Of a stretch of DNA of 64,000 bases, positions 20,235-29,495 are shown piece after piece. Each line of letters begins with the position of its first letter. Position 1 is the stretch's first letter. The notes under the pieces are model-generated. The model made no database searches. It was not told the DNA's origin and was given only the letters and a program-made list of their open reading frames with translations. The stretch is from Serratia symbiotica (Periphyllus acericola). GTDB taxonomy: Bacteria > Pseudomonadota > Gammaproteobacteria > Enterobacterales > Enterobacteriaceae. The stretch is taken from contig NZ_OZ026452.1 of assembly GCF_964019515.1 (NCBI RefSeq), positions 1,674,001 to 1,738,000 on the forward strand, in the 5' to 3' direction. The position numbers were made by a program, and so were the translations under genes.

Positions 20235-20616
20235 GATGACAAATCTGATGCCAGAGGGCGCGTTTAGCCCGGGGATCTTGAGAAAGTTCGGCCAGCGCCG
20301 GGCTGTATAGCTGTGCACCGACCACTGCAAGTGGCTCCTCCATACCCATCCGCCAACTATTGCACTCGGTATCTTCAGGCAACATCGCCATTTGATACGG
20401 CGTCAGGCCGTAGGTTTGCGCTGGCGTCAACCCCAGGCTGCGCAGCACGTCACAAAACAGCAGGTCGTGAGGGTCGGGCAACGCCTGCGCCACAATCAGC
20501 AAACGTACCTCAGGCGACAAGCTTACCGCCACTTCACCCTGCAACACGCCTGGGCGGCGTAATGCCCACTGCGTGATACCCAGTTGTTGTAACAGCCAGT
20601 CGCGTTTTGATGCCAT
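20179..20616 (-). CDS. holD: DNA polymerase III psi subunit
   Basis: The 145-aa product (137 in E. coli) begins [21 protein letters not shown], the conserved psi N-terminus that contacts chi. It continues with CNSWRMG and ends in [13 protein letters not shown], giving full family coverage. Psi links the clamp loader to chi and SSB. It overlaps the start of rimI by 56 bp, as in the E. coli holD-rimI arrangement, and is divergent from rsmC. HolC (chi) and SSB, its partners, are also intact in this window. Confidence 0.93.
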   Translation of the reverse strand: MASKRDWLLQQLGITQWALRRPGVLQGEVAVSLSPEVRLLIVAQALPDPHDLLFCDVLRSLGLTPAQTYGLTPYQMAMLPEDTECNSWRMGMEEPLAVVGAQLYSPALAELSQDPRAKRALWHQICHHEQYFYPDSSRSDYGLQH

Positions 20617-20762
20617 GCCGATCCCTACCCGTTATGGTGCGCCATGCCTGCCATGCGCCGCGCTATGCTAGCAAACCCGCGCACCCCGCGCCAATAAACC
20701 CGTCGAAAATAGCGTCACAAAGCTCTATAATCCCCTGTCTAATTGCTAGGAGCCAAAACTTG

Positions 20763-21809
20763 ATGTCTGCATTAACCCCCGCCAGTGAAGTCATGCTGCG
20801 CCACAGTGATGAGTTTATCAAACGCCGCGTTTTACTCGCCGGTGATATACAAGATACCCTACCGGCTCTATTCTCGGCCACAGAGGTGCGCGTCCATACC
20901 CAGCAATACCATCACTGGCAATTACTTAACCGGGCGATGGGTGATAACGCTCAGTTCGGCCTGACCCTAGACGCGGCATTTGTTGTCGAGTGCGATACGC
21001 TGATCTACTACTGGCCAAAGAGCAAGCAGGAAGCGCAGTTCCAACTGTGCAACATTCTGGCGCTGCTACCCGTAGGCGCGGATGTTTTCGTGGTCGGTGA
21101 AAACCGTAGCGGGGTGCGCAGCGCCGAGCAGGCCGTGGCAGGCCACGCCACGCTGATGAAGATCGACAGCGCCCGCCGCTGTGGCCTATATCATGGCCGC
21201 CTGGATGTGCAGACCACATTCGATCTGACCGACTGGTGGCAAAGCTACCCACTGCACGATTTGGCAGTGAAAACCCTACCGGGCGTGTTCAGCCGCGATG
21301 GGTTGGACACCGGCAGTGCTCTGCTGCTATCAACGCTGGAAAACTCTATGCAGGGTAAGGTGCTGGATGTCGGCTGCGGCCCTGGCGTGGTAGCAGCGGT
21401 GCTGGCTAAACTGTCACCAAAGGTCAAGCTGACCCTGAGTGATGTGAGTGCCGCTTCGCTGGACTCCAGCCGCGCAACGCTGGCTGCCAACGACATTAAA
21501 GGCGAGGTGATCGCCAGCAATGTCTATTCCAACATTACCGGCCGTTTCGACATGATCATTTCCAATCCACCATTCCATGATGGTCTATCAAACAGCCTAA
21601 CCGCAGCGGAAACCCTGATCCGTGGGGCGCTGAAACACTTGCCGATCGGTGGTCGTTTGCGCATCGTGGCAAACGCCTTCCTGCCGTACCCGGGCATGCT
21701 GGATGCTACTTTCGGTAGCCATGAAGTGCTGGCACAGAATGGCCGCTTCAAAGTGTATCAGGCGACAGTCGGGCTTCCGCCACGCGATCCGAAGAAGAAA
21801 AAGAAATAA
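20763..21809 (+). CDS. rsmC: 16S rRNA (guanine1207-N2)-methyltransferase
   Basis: RsmC uses S-adenosylmethionine to methylate G1207 of 16S rRNA. The product is 348 aa from the start at 20763 ([18 protein letters not shown]), with TAGGAG upstream. A longer open frame from 20607 overlaps holD and lacks similarity. The N-terminal non-catalytic domain is followed by the SAM-binding loop [10 protein letters not shown] and the catalytic NPPFHDG motif. The C-terminus ends in a run of lysines. It is divergent from holD as in E. coli. Confidence 0.95.
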   Translation: MSALTPASEVMLRHSDEFIKRRVLLAGDIQDTLPALFSATEVRVHTQQYHHWQLLNRAMGDNAQFGLTLDAAFVVECDTLIYYWPKSKQEAQFQLCNILALLPVGADVFVVGENRSGVRSAEQAVAGHATLMKIDSARRCGLYHGRLDVQTTFDLTDWWQSYPLHDLAVKTLPGVFSRDGLDTGSALLLSTLENSMQGKVLDVGCGPGVVAAVLAKLSPKVKLTLSDVSAASLDSSRATLAANDIKGEVIASNVYSNITGRFDMIISNPPFHDGLSNSLTAAETLIRGALKHLPIGGRLRIVANAFLPYPGMLDATFGSHEVLAQNGRFKVYQATVGLPPRDPKKKKK

Positions 21810-22002
21810 CGCTTTCAGTCGTATGCATGCAGGGCGTAGTTCCAGCAGGTGTGCTGTCTGCGCAGGCATTCCCCTGTTGCCATGGAGCAGCGTGCTAATT
21901 TCCTGGTTGCTTTTACAGCAAGTATCCACAAGCAAGGAAAATAACTATTGAAGTACCTGCCAAAATCTCTAGAATTCGCCCCCGTGGTAATGTTTCTGGT
22001 AG

Positions 22003-22089
22003 GTGAAGGTGGCAGAATCGGTAGACGCGCTAGCTTCAGGTGTTAGTATCCTTACGGACGTGAGGGTTAGAGTCCCTCTCATCGCACCG
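22003..22089 (+). tRNA. tRNA-Leu (anticodon CAG), probably degenerating
   Basis: The body reads GTGAAGGTGGCAGAATCGGT at the 5' end and carries the loop TTCAGGT with anticodon CAG, reading CUG. It is clearly related to E. coli leuQ/P/V. The anticodon stem and the long variable arm are preserved. Oddities: the T-loop is TTAGAGT instead of TTCAAGT, losing the invariant C56 that pairs with G19. The acceptor stem has weakened pairs (position 2 is U opposite G, and position 66 is U opposite G7), and the genomic terminus is CCG, not CCA. Function is uncertain. Confidence 0.82.
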
Positions 22090-22184
22090 TGCGAGCGAGG
22101 TAATATAAATCGATGGGGGCCTCTGTTCAACATCTCATTTCTGGAGGCGAACACTCAGTTCTAAGGGATTTAGCGTAAGACTTA

Positions 22185-22850
22185 CCCCTGCCCAGCGTGT
22201 GAAAGCATTTGTCAGAAGCCAGAAGAACTATGCAAACAATATGCTGGCAATCTGCGAAATATCATGCAGCCTAGGCATTCACTTTATACCGGTCAAAACC
22301 ACGGAACAGCAGGATATCAGAGCACTGTGGAATACCCGTCAACTCATGGTTGATTAGAGAACCGCGCTGGCCAACCAGCCTCGTTCTCTGCTCGCTAAAT
22401 ATGGTCTTATGACCCCTGTAGGGATCCAGCGCCTTCAGTAGCCACTACCAGAACTTATCGAAGATGCATCTAATGATCTGACATTCACGCTTCGCCGTTT
22501 ATTTTATTCATTGCGGGAAAATATGCAGGCCCTGAATATATGCAGGCCCTGAATAAACGTATAACCTGTCTGGATGGCGAAATTGCTGCATTGTCTTCAC
22601 AACAGGCCGCGTATCGCCATTTATTAACGATCCCGGGTGTCGGCCCTCTTATCGCTGCGGCATTTATCTAGTGAAGTGGATGCAGTACAGTTCTCCAGTG
22701 GTAGAGAATGATCCGCCTGGTGCGGTCATGTTCCACGGCAGCAAGGCTCGGGGCCCGGCGAGGGTTCCTGAAAAACACCGTAGATCTGGCAAATAAACTA
22801 ACCCGAATCATCTGGCGCATTCTGGCGCATACTGACCGACGGTGTTGATT
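22185..22850 (+). pseudogene. IS110-family transposase remnant
   Basis: The reading RVKAFVRSQKNYANNMLAICE, then FIPVKTTEQQDIRAL, then LLAKYGLMTPVGIQ and finally LLTIPGVGPLIAA follows the DEDD-type IS110 transposase in order. In-frame TAG stops follow LMVD and GIQRLQ. A 21-bp duplication (ATATGCAGGCCCTGAATA region) lies near 22540, and frameshifts follow the GVGPL motif. The N-terminal DEDD part is missing. No terminal structure could be defined. It lies directly after the tRNA-Leu gene, a common insertion neighbourhood. Confidence 0.75.
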
Positions 22851-23085
22851 TTAATTATGAACAAGGCTTTTGCTGTGAGTTAACTTAATACAGCGTTAAA
22901 GAAAACACGTTTCACTGAGTTTGCAGGCACTGATGAGAAAACGGCTACCGTCCCTGTCACAGCCTGAAGTTGACCTGGGTAATTGTATAAAAGTATAGTG
23001 ATATGGAAACAGGGTTCGGATAACATTGGAGTGCCCCCTAGCCAGTAGACAAATCTGGCCTATATTTTGAGCATAGGAGGAGTCT

Positions 23086-23223
23086 ATGTGCACACAACGA
23101 TCTACCCCTGAATTCAAGGAAGAAGCTGTCCGCCAGATCACTGAGCGGGGCTATTCCGTTGCCGACGTTTCAGAACGACTTGGTGCTTCAACACACAGTC
23201 TTTATAGAGGCTATCGCGCAAAA
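23086..23223 (+). pseudogene. IS3-family OrfA fragment
   Basis: The reading MCTQRSTPEFKEEAVRQITE and VADVSERLGASTHSLYRGYR is the N-terminal helix-turn-helix of an IS3-type OrfA, with AGGAGG eight bases before the ATG. Similarity stops abruptly at about 23223, where the dgcN reading begins. The rest of OrfA, all of OrfB and the right terminal repeat are absent. The junction is consistent with an IS-adjacent deletion that also removed the 5' end of dgcN and the expected upstream yfiR. Confidence 0.75.
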
Positions 23224-24416
23224 AACCTGCCAACAACGTGCGCCCAAGGCTGGGGCGGGTGCTGCAACAGGTGCATCTTGGCTTGGCACTGATTGCTGTC
23301 AGCACTGCGGGCGTCTTCCTAACGCTGGTGGCATTGTTTGCGTTGCATGCCTACGCTAACAACAACCTGCACCTGATCGCACGCTTCATCAGTTACGCTG
23401 TCGAAGCCGCAATGGTGTTTGCAGACCGCACCGCCACAAACGAGATATTGATGTTGATCGCCTCCAAAGAGGAAATATCGGAAGCCAGTATCCTGGGCAA
23501 CGACGGCAAGGTGCTGGCCAGTTGGCACCATCCCAAAGATAGACCACTACACAGCATTGAACAGGTTGTCGACCACCGGGCTTTGCCAAAACCTGTCGTA
23601 CTGCCGATCATCCATGAGAACAAACTGGTCGGCGAGATATGTCTAAACGGCCACGGCGGTAGCCTGCGGCATGGTTGTCATGATCGCCTACCTTGGTGCT
23701 CAGTACCCTGTGTGCGCTGGTATTGTCCCGCAGGATGCTGGTCGGCATCGTCTGATCGCTGGATGATATCGCTAGTGTAGCGCATGCGGTACGCTGCGAT
23801 CGCATCTTCTGGCTGCGAGTGCCATCAGCAACGATCGCTGAACTACATGAATTGAGTAGCGATTTTAACGGCCTTCTCGACGAGATGGAAACTTGGCAGG
23901 CTCATCTCAAACAGGAAAATGACTCGCTGACCCACCGAGCGATGCATGACAGCCTGACCGGGCTGACGAACCGTGCCTTCTTTGAAGGTCGGCTTAGCCG
24001 GGCTTTGGGGAATATCAAGCCAGCGGAAAAGCTGGCATTGTTGTTTATTGACGGCGATCGCTTTAAGGAGGTGAACGACAGTTACGGCCATGCGGCTAGC
24101 GACGCGATGCTGACCACCATTGCTAATCTCATTCGCGCACAACTACGCGAGAGCGATTTGGTGGCGCGTTTGGGAGGGGATGAGTTCGCCATGCTACTGG
24201 CACCCATTAACAATACCGAAAATGTGTTACAGATCGCCGATAATATTATCGACTGCATGACCCAGCCGGTAATTTTGCCAAACGATGAGCGGGTGATGAC
24301 TTCTCTGAGTATCGGCATTGCGCTTTACCCTGATGACGCCGCAAGGACTTCTGCACGAAGCCGACGATGCAATGTATCAGGCAAAGCATCATTTTAATAG
24401 ATATAATGGCGGCTAG
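23224..24416 (+). pseudogene. dgcN: Diguanylate cyclase DgcN (YfiN), decayed
   Basis: DgcN makes c-di-GMP at the inner membrane. A membrane segment (LGLALIAVSTAGVFLTLVAL) and the periplasmic part (FADRTATNEILML, ILGNDGKVLASWHH) are followed by a broken second membrane region with frameshifts and stops at about 23650-23820. The HAMP/GGDEF half from SDFNGLLDEMETW onward is open and contains LIDG-type DGDRFKEVND and LGGDEF. A final frameshift near 24350 separates LLHEADDAMYQAKHHF, ending at 24416. The original start is lost to the IS3 junction. yfiB follows, as in the yfiRNB operon. Confidence 0.85.
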
Positions 24417-24473
24417 CCGCTAACCATACATAAATAAAAGCGCCAACCTAAATTTAAATTAGGGACTTGATTA

Positions 24474-24969
24474 TGATGCAGCACAGGCTAAATCACCATT
24501 TTCATCACTGACGATCATGTTTATCGCTCTCCTGGGGCTCACTTGCTGCCAGAACAAACTGCAAGGTCTGACGCCTGAGCAGATCGCGCTGTTGCAATTA
24601 CAAGGGTTTAGACTGACGGATAATGGCTGGGAGTCCGACTTATCTCGCAAAGTGCTGCTTGGCAACAACATCGATAAACTGAACTCAAAGGGTATCAGGA
24701 GAGTGCAAGAGATGGGGCGCACGTTGCTGAGCGTCGGCATCACCCAGTTCTGTTTGGAAGATCATACTGATAACTACAGTAAAGATAGCTATAATGACCG
24801 GCTTTCTCTACGCCGCGCCGCCACAGTGACCAATCTGCTGGCCAGCATAGGCATTCCGCACGCCAGTATCTAACCCCTTAGTATGGGTAAACGCAATCCC
24901 GTCAGCAACAACCGCACCTTCAAAAGACGTGCGTAAAACCTCCGCGTCGCGATCATCGTCACGCCATAA
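24474..24969 (+). pseudogene. yfiB: OmpA-domain lipoprotein YfiB, decayed
   Basis: YfiB is the outer-membrane partner that sequesters YfiR in the c-di-GMP pathway. The start at 24474 (MMQHRLNHHF) runs into TGA. The main reading from 24517 shows the lipobox LLGLTCC, then LTPEQIALLQLQGF and the OmpA-like DHTDNYSKDSYNDRLSLRRA. A TAA at about 24871 replaces a codon after GIPHASI, and another TAA precedes the terminal LRVAIIVTP, ending at 24969. One frameshift and two nonsense codons indicate loss. It parallels the loss of dgcN just upstream. Confidence 0.85.
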
Positions 24970-25175
24970 GCGGCCACTGTGTAGGAAAGCTACGAGCATA
25001 ATTGCGGTTTGAAAGAGCAAGGTAGTACGCGTTTCCGAGCATGTTGCAAGTTATACTTAGCGATCGCTGAGTGATGTCTGGTAACCGTGATTGAAACGGG
25101 CTACACTCGCAACCAGAGACCCTATAAAAACTGAAAGAAAGAGGCTAGAGCAACGTCGCTCAATACGTTTATACC
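24970..25175. other. Short non-coding gap after yfiB
   Basis: I see no protein remnant or RNA gene in these 206 bp. IS copy B interrupts it at 25176. Confidence 0.5.
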
Positions 25176-26030
25176 GGCGTTGTTGAATAATAGAACTTTT
25201 GGCCGGCACGCGGATCAGATCACTCTCCTTCTGTCAAAATAGCGACATTCCGTGGCCCAGCAAAAGTTCAACATCACCAACTGGAAGGATTACAATAACG
25301 CCATTATCACTCGGGGTTCACTCACTTGCTGGGGGGATGAAACGGCACTTCACGCCTAGTACTGAGAGGCAAAACCTTCTCTGCGTGGTCGCCCACCACA
25401 TTATTCCGATATGGCAATCACCAGCGTATTGATGCTGAAACGGATTTTCTGCCTGACACTTCGCGCCCTCCAGGGCTTCGGCGACTCCATTGTCACACTG
25501 ATCAAAGTGCCGTTGAACTGCCCGGACGACACCTGCATCAGTAAGCGGGCGAAGTCCGGCCATGTCCCGTTTAAAACCGCAACGCCGGGTGAGATTGCGC
25601 ACCTCGTTATCGACTCTAGCGGGCTCAATGTGTTGGGTGAAGGTGAGTGGAAGGTAAAAAAACACGGTCAGGAAAAACGGCGGATCTGGCGAAAACTGCA
25701 TTTTGCCGTAGATACAGAAACACATGAGGTCATCTGTGCTGACCTTTCCTTGAGCAATGTCACCGATACCGAAGCCTTCCCAGGTCTCATCCGTCAGAGG
25801 TACCGTAAAATCAAAGTCGCCTCGGCGTATCGGGCTTAGGATACGCGAGTGTGTGATGATGAGTTAAGGGGCAAGAAGCGCAAGGCGTTAATACCGCCCA
25901 GCAGCGGAGCCCGTTGTTGGTCGGCAGACTATGCAGACTGAACGCCGGTATGCCAGAAAGTGTACGCGTTGCCTAAAAGATGCCCATTCACGGGACTTTT
26001 TATTCCAAATCCGATTTATTCAACAAAGCT
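25176..26030 (+). mobile_element. IS903-type element, copy B, internally deleted
   Basis: The terminal repeats are GGCGTTGTTGAATA (with a 1-base loss) and GATTTATTCAACAAAGCT. The transposase reading runs from MAQQKFNITNWKDY at about 25252, with a missense and shifted stretch (AAAACCTTCTCTG), and is open again from 25411. The second catalytic Asp codon is TAT (ASAYRA), followed by the shared TAG at 25837-25839. About 195 bp of the C-terminal region are deleted (ACTATGCAGACTGAACGCCG junction), removing the catalytic Glu. The flanks show no 9-bp duplication (gtttatacc versus gattcagat). Confidence 0.9.
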
Positions 26031-26199
26031 GATTCAGATCGATGTCTACCTCATCTTCGTAAAAGACGGGATGCTCGGGACTGTTATTCTTCAATGCGGT
26101 GGGGAATGGGTGCTATGATCGGCATTACTCAGTCCGGTTGTGAGGGGTTGTGATGTTTGGCGACTGATCAGATCGCTCAAACCGGATTGAGTTCCTTCA

Positions 26200-26640
26200 G
26201 TGATCTACGATTTGGCGCAGGTATTTAGAAGCTTACCATCAACTAAAAGCGGCCAAGACGAAGTCAGCTCTGTTCTAGAGTTACGTTCACAGTGGAATTT
26301 GGGTGCCAGGCGGATCGAACGCGAGTTCAAGCGGCTTCATTCAATCTCTTTGGCGATGGCAACGATCCATAAGGTTGTTAGCCAGAATCAGATTAAGCCA
26401 GTGGTTAAATTTCGACAGAAAGCTGATTTTATTCGCTACAGGGTATTAAGGCTTTACTCACGTCACACAGCTTTAAACACGCTAGATTTTATCAATTATG
26501 TTATTGAAGAAATACCTTTTCCAATACAGTGGTTCCAGACGGAGTGGGAAAGAGAGTTTTTTGCCGTTAAGGGGCAGAAAAAATTAAAAGAATGCGGTAT
26601 TAAATTCCGCCCGAACAAGCCTGCTTCACCCCATACACCG
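26200..26640 (+). pseudogene. IS481-type transposase remnant
   Basis: The N-terminal helix-turn-helix reads SSVLELRSQWNLGARRIERE and is followed by KPVVKFRQKADFIRY. The DDE core is represented by YRVLRLYSRHTALNTLDFI and FQTEWEREFFAV ... IKFRPNKPASPH, as in IS481-like elements. The segment between KADFIRY and YRVL, with the first catalytic Asp, is missing. The second Asp (QTD in relatives) is Glu here. Similarity ends at 26640. After it, a plus-strand reading QPDIQEVACLAICPNSRLRE of unknown origin ends at about 26750. Confidence 0.65.
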
Positions 26641-26810
26641 GGTACAAGGCACTGTTCACCCAGCCGGACATTCAAGAGGTGGCCTGCTTGGCCATTTGTC
26701 CTAACAGCCGGTTGCGTGAACTGTTGTGTTACCCGGAAAATAATTTCGTCTGATAGTGGTAATGAGTTTCCCTCCCCCCCCTTAAAAAAATGCAAAAACC
26801 ATGTGAGTTG

Positions 26811-26988
26811 GCGCGGTTGGCACCAAGATAAGCGCCGCGATGATCGGTTGAGTTGTTGGCTATCGCCGAGGCAGCTGCGCGTTGCCTGCTCGCTGAGTTG
26901 GCTGGCGGCGCTTACCGTCTGCTACTTGCTAAGCCAGCAGCAGGTGCCAGTTTATCAGCATATGCTGTGGCAAGTGCTGTCTGGTTGA
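26811..26988 (+). pseudogene. yabI: C-terminal fragment of DedA-family membrane protein YabI
   Basis: The reading DDRLSCWLSPRQLRVACSLS and onward through a hydrophobic segment to VPVYQHMLWQVLSG aligns with the last ~55 residues of E. coli YabI (DRLSHYLSRGRL ... MPVYIDILRKVVG). Only the final membrane helix and tail remain; everything upstream is replaced by other remnants. The position, converging on thiQ, is exactly that of yabI in E. coli, which supports the assignment despite modest identity. Confidence 0.6.
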
Positions 26989-27086
26989 TCTTTCAAGCAG
27001 CGCTCTCCTTCACACCCCAGCCGGATTGCTCAGGAAGTGAGGCGGGTCGCCAGCCCCCGCCGCACGCATAAAAATGTACCTTACGA

Positions 27087-27791
27087 TCACGCTTTGCTCG
27101 AAATACCTAATACCCAGGCTTGCGGCGTGTTGCCGTCCAGCAGAGCCTGTGTTGAGCCGTCGTAATCAATGCGGCCATCCACCACCAGCAGTGTGCGCGG
27201 CGCGATACGCACGGCGTCCTCCAGATTGTGCGACACCATCAGTAGCGTCAGCTTGCGCTGTTCGCACACCGCTAGCAATAGTTGCAGCATCTCATGGCGT
27301 AGCGCTGGATCAAGCGCCGAGAAAGGTTCATCGAGCAGCAGGATCGGCCGTTGGCGGATCAGGCAACGTGCCAGGGCAGCACGCTGCCGCTGACCACCGG
27401 ACAACTGCGATGGTAAACGCGGCAACTGTTCTTCCAACCCCACCTGACGGGCAATCTGCGCCAGTTGCTTCTGTTGATCCGCGCTCAGGTGCAGGCCGGG
27501 ATCCAGACCAAGGCCAATATTCTGCGCCACCGTTAGGTGAACGAACAGGTTATTTTCTTGAAACAGCATCGATACCGGCCGTTTCGCTGGTGGCGTGACG
27601 GTTTGATCTGATCCGTTAAGTATCAGCTTGCCACTGGTGGTTGGCAAAAATCCGGCGATCAAGCTTAGCAGGGTGCTTTTCCCTGCACCGCTTGGCCCGA
27701 GCACCGCAATGCGCTCACCCGGCTGGATGCACAGGTCAAAGCACATGGCTAGATGTTCATAGCGATAGGTTAGTTTTTCAAGCGTTAGCAT
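27087..27791 (-). CDS. thiQ: Thiamine ABC transporter ATP-binding subunit
   Basis: ThiQ hydrolyses ATP to power import of thiamine and its phosphates through ThiP. The product is 234 aa from 27791 ([16 protein letters not shown]), with GGAGG six bases upstream. Walker [10 protein letters not shown], the Q-loop LFQENNLF, signature LSGGQRQR, Walker B ILLLDEP and the switch His (MVSHNLED) are all intact. It is the last gene of thiBPQ. A 93-bp gap with repeat-like sequence separates it from thiP. Confidence 0.95.
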   Translation of the reverse strand: MLTLEKLTYRYEHLAMCFDLCIQPGERIAVLGPSGAGKSTLLSLIAGFLPTTSGKLILNGSDQTVTPPAKRPVSMLFQENNLFVHLTVAQNIGLGLDPGLHLSADQQKQLAQIARQVGLEEQLPRLPSQLSGGQRQRAALARCLIRQRPILLLDEPFSALDPALRHEMLQLLLAVCEQRKLTLLMVSHNLEDAVRIAPRTLLVVDGRIDYDGSTQALLDGNTPQAWVLGISSKA

Positions 27792-27795
27792 ATGT

Positions 27796-27883
27796 CCTCC
27801 ATCTTTCAAGTTGACGCTTTGTGGCATTCAACTCGTTTTACGACTGATTTGTGGTTCAGTCGCCACCTTGTAGCACCTTGAAA
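27796..27883. repeat. Possible degenerate copy of the dispersed intergenic repeat
   Basis: The gap between thiP and thiQ contains CTTTCAAGTTGACGCTTTGT and CACCTTGAAATCTATT, resembling the TTCAAGTTG ends of the repeats at 12465, 17617 and 41727. The interior is shorter and diverged, so membership in the family is tentative. Confidence 0.35.
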
Positions 27884-27884
27884 T

Positions 27885-29495
27885 CTATTGGGCTGAGCGG
27901 CCTGGTAAACGTTCGATCAGGGTAAACAGCAGGAAACATAGCAATAGCAACAGCAGCGCAGTCACTGCGCCATCGTGACTGCGGTAGGCACCCATCTGCT
28001 GGTACAGGTAAAAAGGCAAGGTACGGAAATGCGCGTTGCCAAACAAGGCGACCACGCCGAAATCGCCGATGGACAGCACGCAGGCGAAGGCCAGCGCTTG
28101 TCCCAGCGGCTGGCGTAGCGCTTTCAGTTCAATCAGCCGCAGCCGTTGCCAGCCGTGTATGTCCAGTGACAGGCATAGCGGGTTGTAGCGTTCGGCCAGA
28201 TCGCACATCGGGTTTTCCAACACCTTCAGCGCATAGGGCAGAGCCATCAGCGCGTTGCTGAGGATCACCAGTGCGTAGGGTGACTGTGGCACCCCAAGGG
28301 TATGGCTGAGCAGCAAGAAGAAGCCGGTAGCCAGTACGATGCCCGGCATCGCCAGGATCACCATGCCGCTCAGCTCCAGTGTCTGGCTCCAATGGAACCG
28401 TTGCCGTAGCTTTAGCTCGCGGCTGCTCCATAGCAACATCATGGTCAGCGCCACGCACAATAACCCGGCACCGAGCGCGATGCGCAGAGAAGTCATTAGC
28501 GCCTGCCATAGCTGCGGCTGTTGCAACACGCTTGCCAGCGCCTGGTTGATGCCGTTGGTCATCACCCCTAGCAGTGGCGGCAGCAGCAGCAAAAGGGCGG
28601 CGGCGATCAGCAGGCCATCGCCGATGCGGCACCACTGGCTATCTGCCGGGTTGCGCCAGTGGTGGTGGTGGGCGTGGGTGTTGCCCACCGGCAATGCGCG
28701 GCTCAGTTGCTGGCTGAGCAGTACCAGCCCCAGGCAGCAGACCAGCTGGATCAGGGCCAGCAGCGCGGCGCGGCTGAGATCGTAGTCGTAGCTCAACGCC
28801 TGATAGATCGCCAACTCCAGGGTGGTGGCCTGCGGCCCGCCGCCCAGCGCCAGCACAGTGGCGAAGCTGGCGAAGCACAGCATAAAGATCAGTGCAGCAC
28901 TCGGCAGGAGTTGGCGGCGCAGCGCTGGCCATTCGACAATGCGCCACTGCTGCCAACTGTTCATACCGAGCTGAACCGCCAGTTGGCGCTGTTCGACCGG
29001 TATATTCTCCAGCGCATGCAATAGCAGGCGGCTGGCTTGCGGCAGGTTAAAGAAGAGGTGCGCCAGTAAAATGCCCCGTAAACCGTAGGGCGAGAAGCTG
29101 TAGTTAACACCCAGCCAGCCGCACAACGTGGCCAGCCAGCCCTGCTGGCCATAGACGCTAAGTAGCCCGAACACCGCCACTAGCACCGGAAGCACCAACG
29201 TCATGGCGCATAGCCTGAGCAGCCACTGCCTACCGGGGAAACGGCGGCGGTAAAGCGCCCGCGCCAGTAAGATGGCGGGCAGCACCGAGAGCAGTGCCGA
29301 TAGCAGTGCCTGCAAGAAGGTGAAGCGCACCACATGCCATAGGTAGCTGTCCTGCCACAAGTTGCGCCAGTCGCTTTCTGGTGCATGGTGCCATAGTGAG
29401 CCGAGCGCCAGCGTGGCGATGGTCAGGATCAGACCTGCGGCCAACAACCCCGGCCACAACCAAATGGGGATCAGTCGCTGACGGCAGTTTGCCAT
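27885..29495 (-). CDS. thiP: Thiamine ABC transporter permease
   Basis: ThiP is the inner-membrane channel of the thiamine/TPP transporter. The product is 536 aa from 29495 (MANCRQRLIPIWLWPG), the E. coli length; an alternative start at 29507 adds four residues. It contains about 12 membrane helices in two homologous halves. Each half has an EAA-type loop that contacts ThiQ (e.g. LAVQLGMNSWQQWRIVEWP). The start overlaps the thiB stop, implying coupled translation. It ends with TAG. No lesions are seen. Confidence 0.95.
   Translation of the reverse strand: MANCRQRLIPIWLWPGLLAAGLILTIATLALGSLWHHAPESDWRNLWQDSYLWHVVRFTFLQALLSALLSVLPAILLARALYRRRFPGRQWLLRLCAMTLVLPVLVAVFGLLSVYGQQGWLATLCGWLGVNYSFSPYGLRGILLAHLFFNLPQASRLLLHALENIPVEQRQLAVQLGMNSWQQWRIVEWPALRRQLLPSAALIFMLCFASFATVLALGGGPQATTLELAIYQALSYDYDLSRAALLALIQLVCCLGLVLLSQQLSRALPVGNTHAHHHHWRNPADSQWCRIGDGLLIAAALLLLLPPLLGVMTNGINQALASVLQQPQLWQALMTSLRIALGAGLLCVALTMMLLWSSRELKLRQRFHWSQTLELSGMVILAMPGIVLATGFFLLLSHTLGVPQSPYALVILSNALMALPYALKVLENPMCDLAERYNPLCLSLDIHGWQRLRLIELKALRQPLGQALAFACVLSIGDFGVVALFGNAHFRTLPFYLYQQMGAYRSHDGAVTALLLLLLCFLLFTLIERLPGRSAQ

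Noticed and set aside
22003-25000. A genomic island integrated at tRNA-Leu(CAG)
   Set aside because: No integrase or direct repeat of the tRNA 3' end is visible; the region is a patchwork of IS remnants and ordinary chromosomal genes.
26496-26795. Minus-strand opening over the IS481 remnant
   Set aside because: It is the antisense of the transposase remnant and has no independent support.
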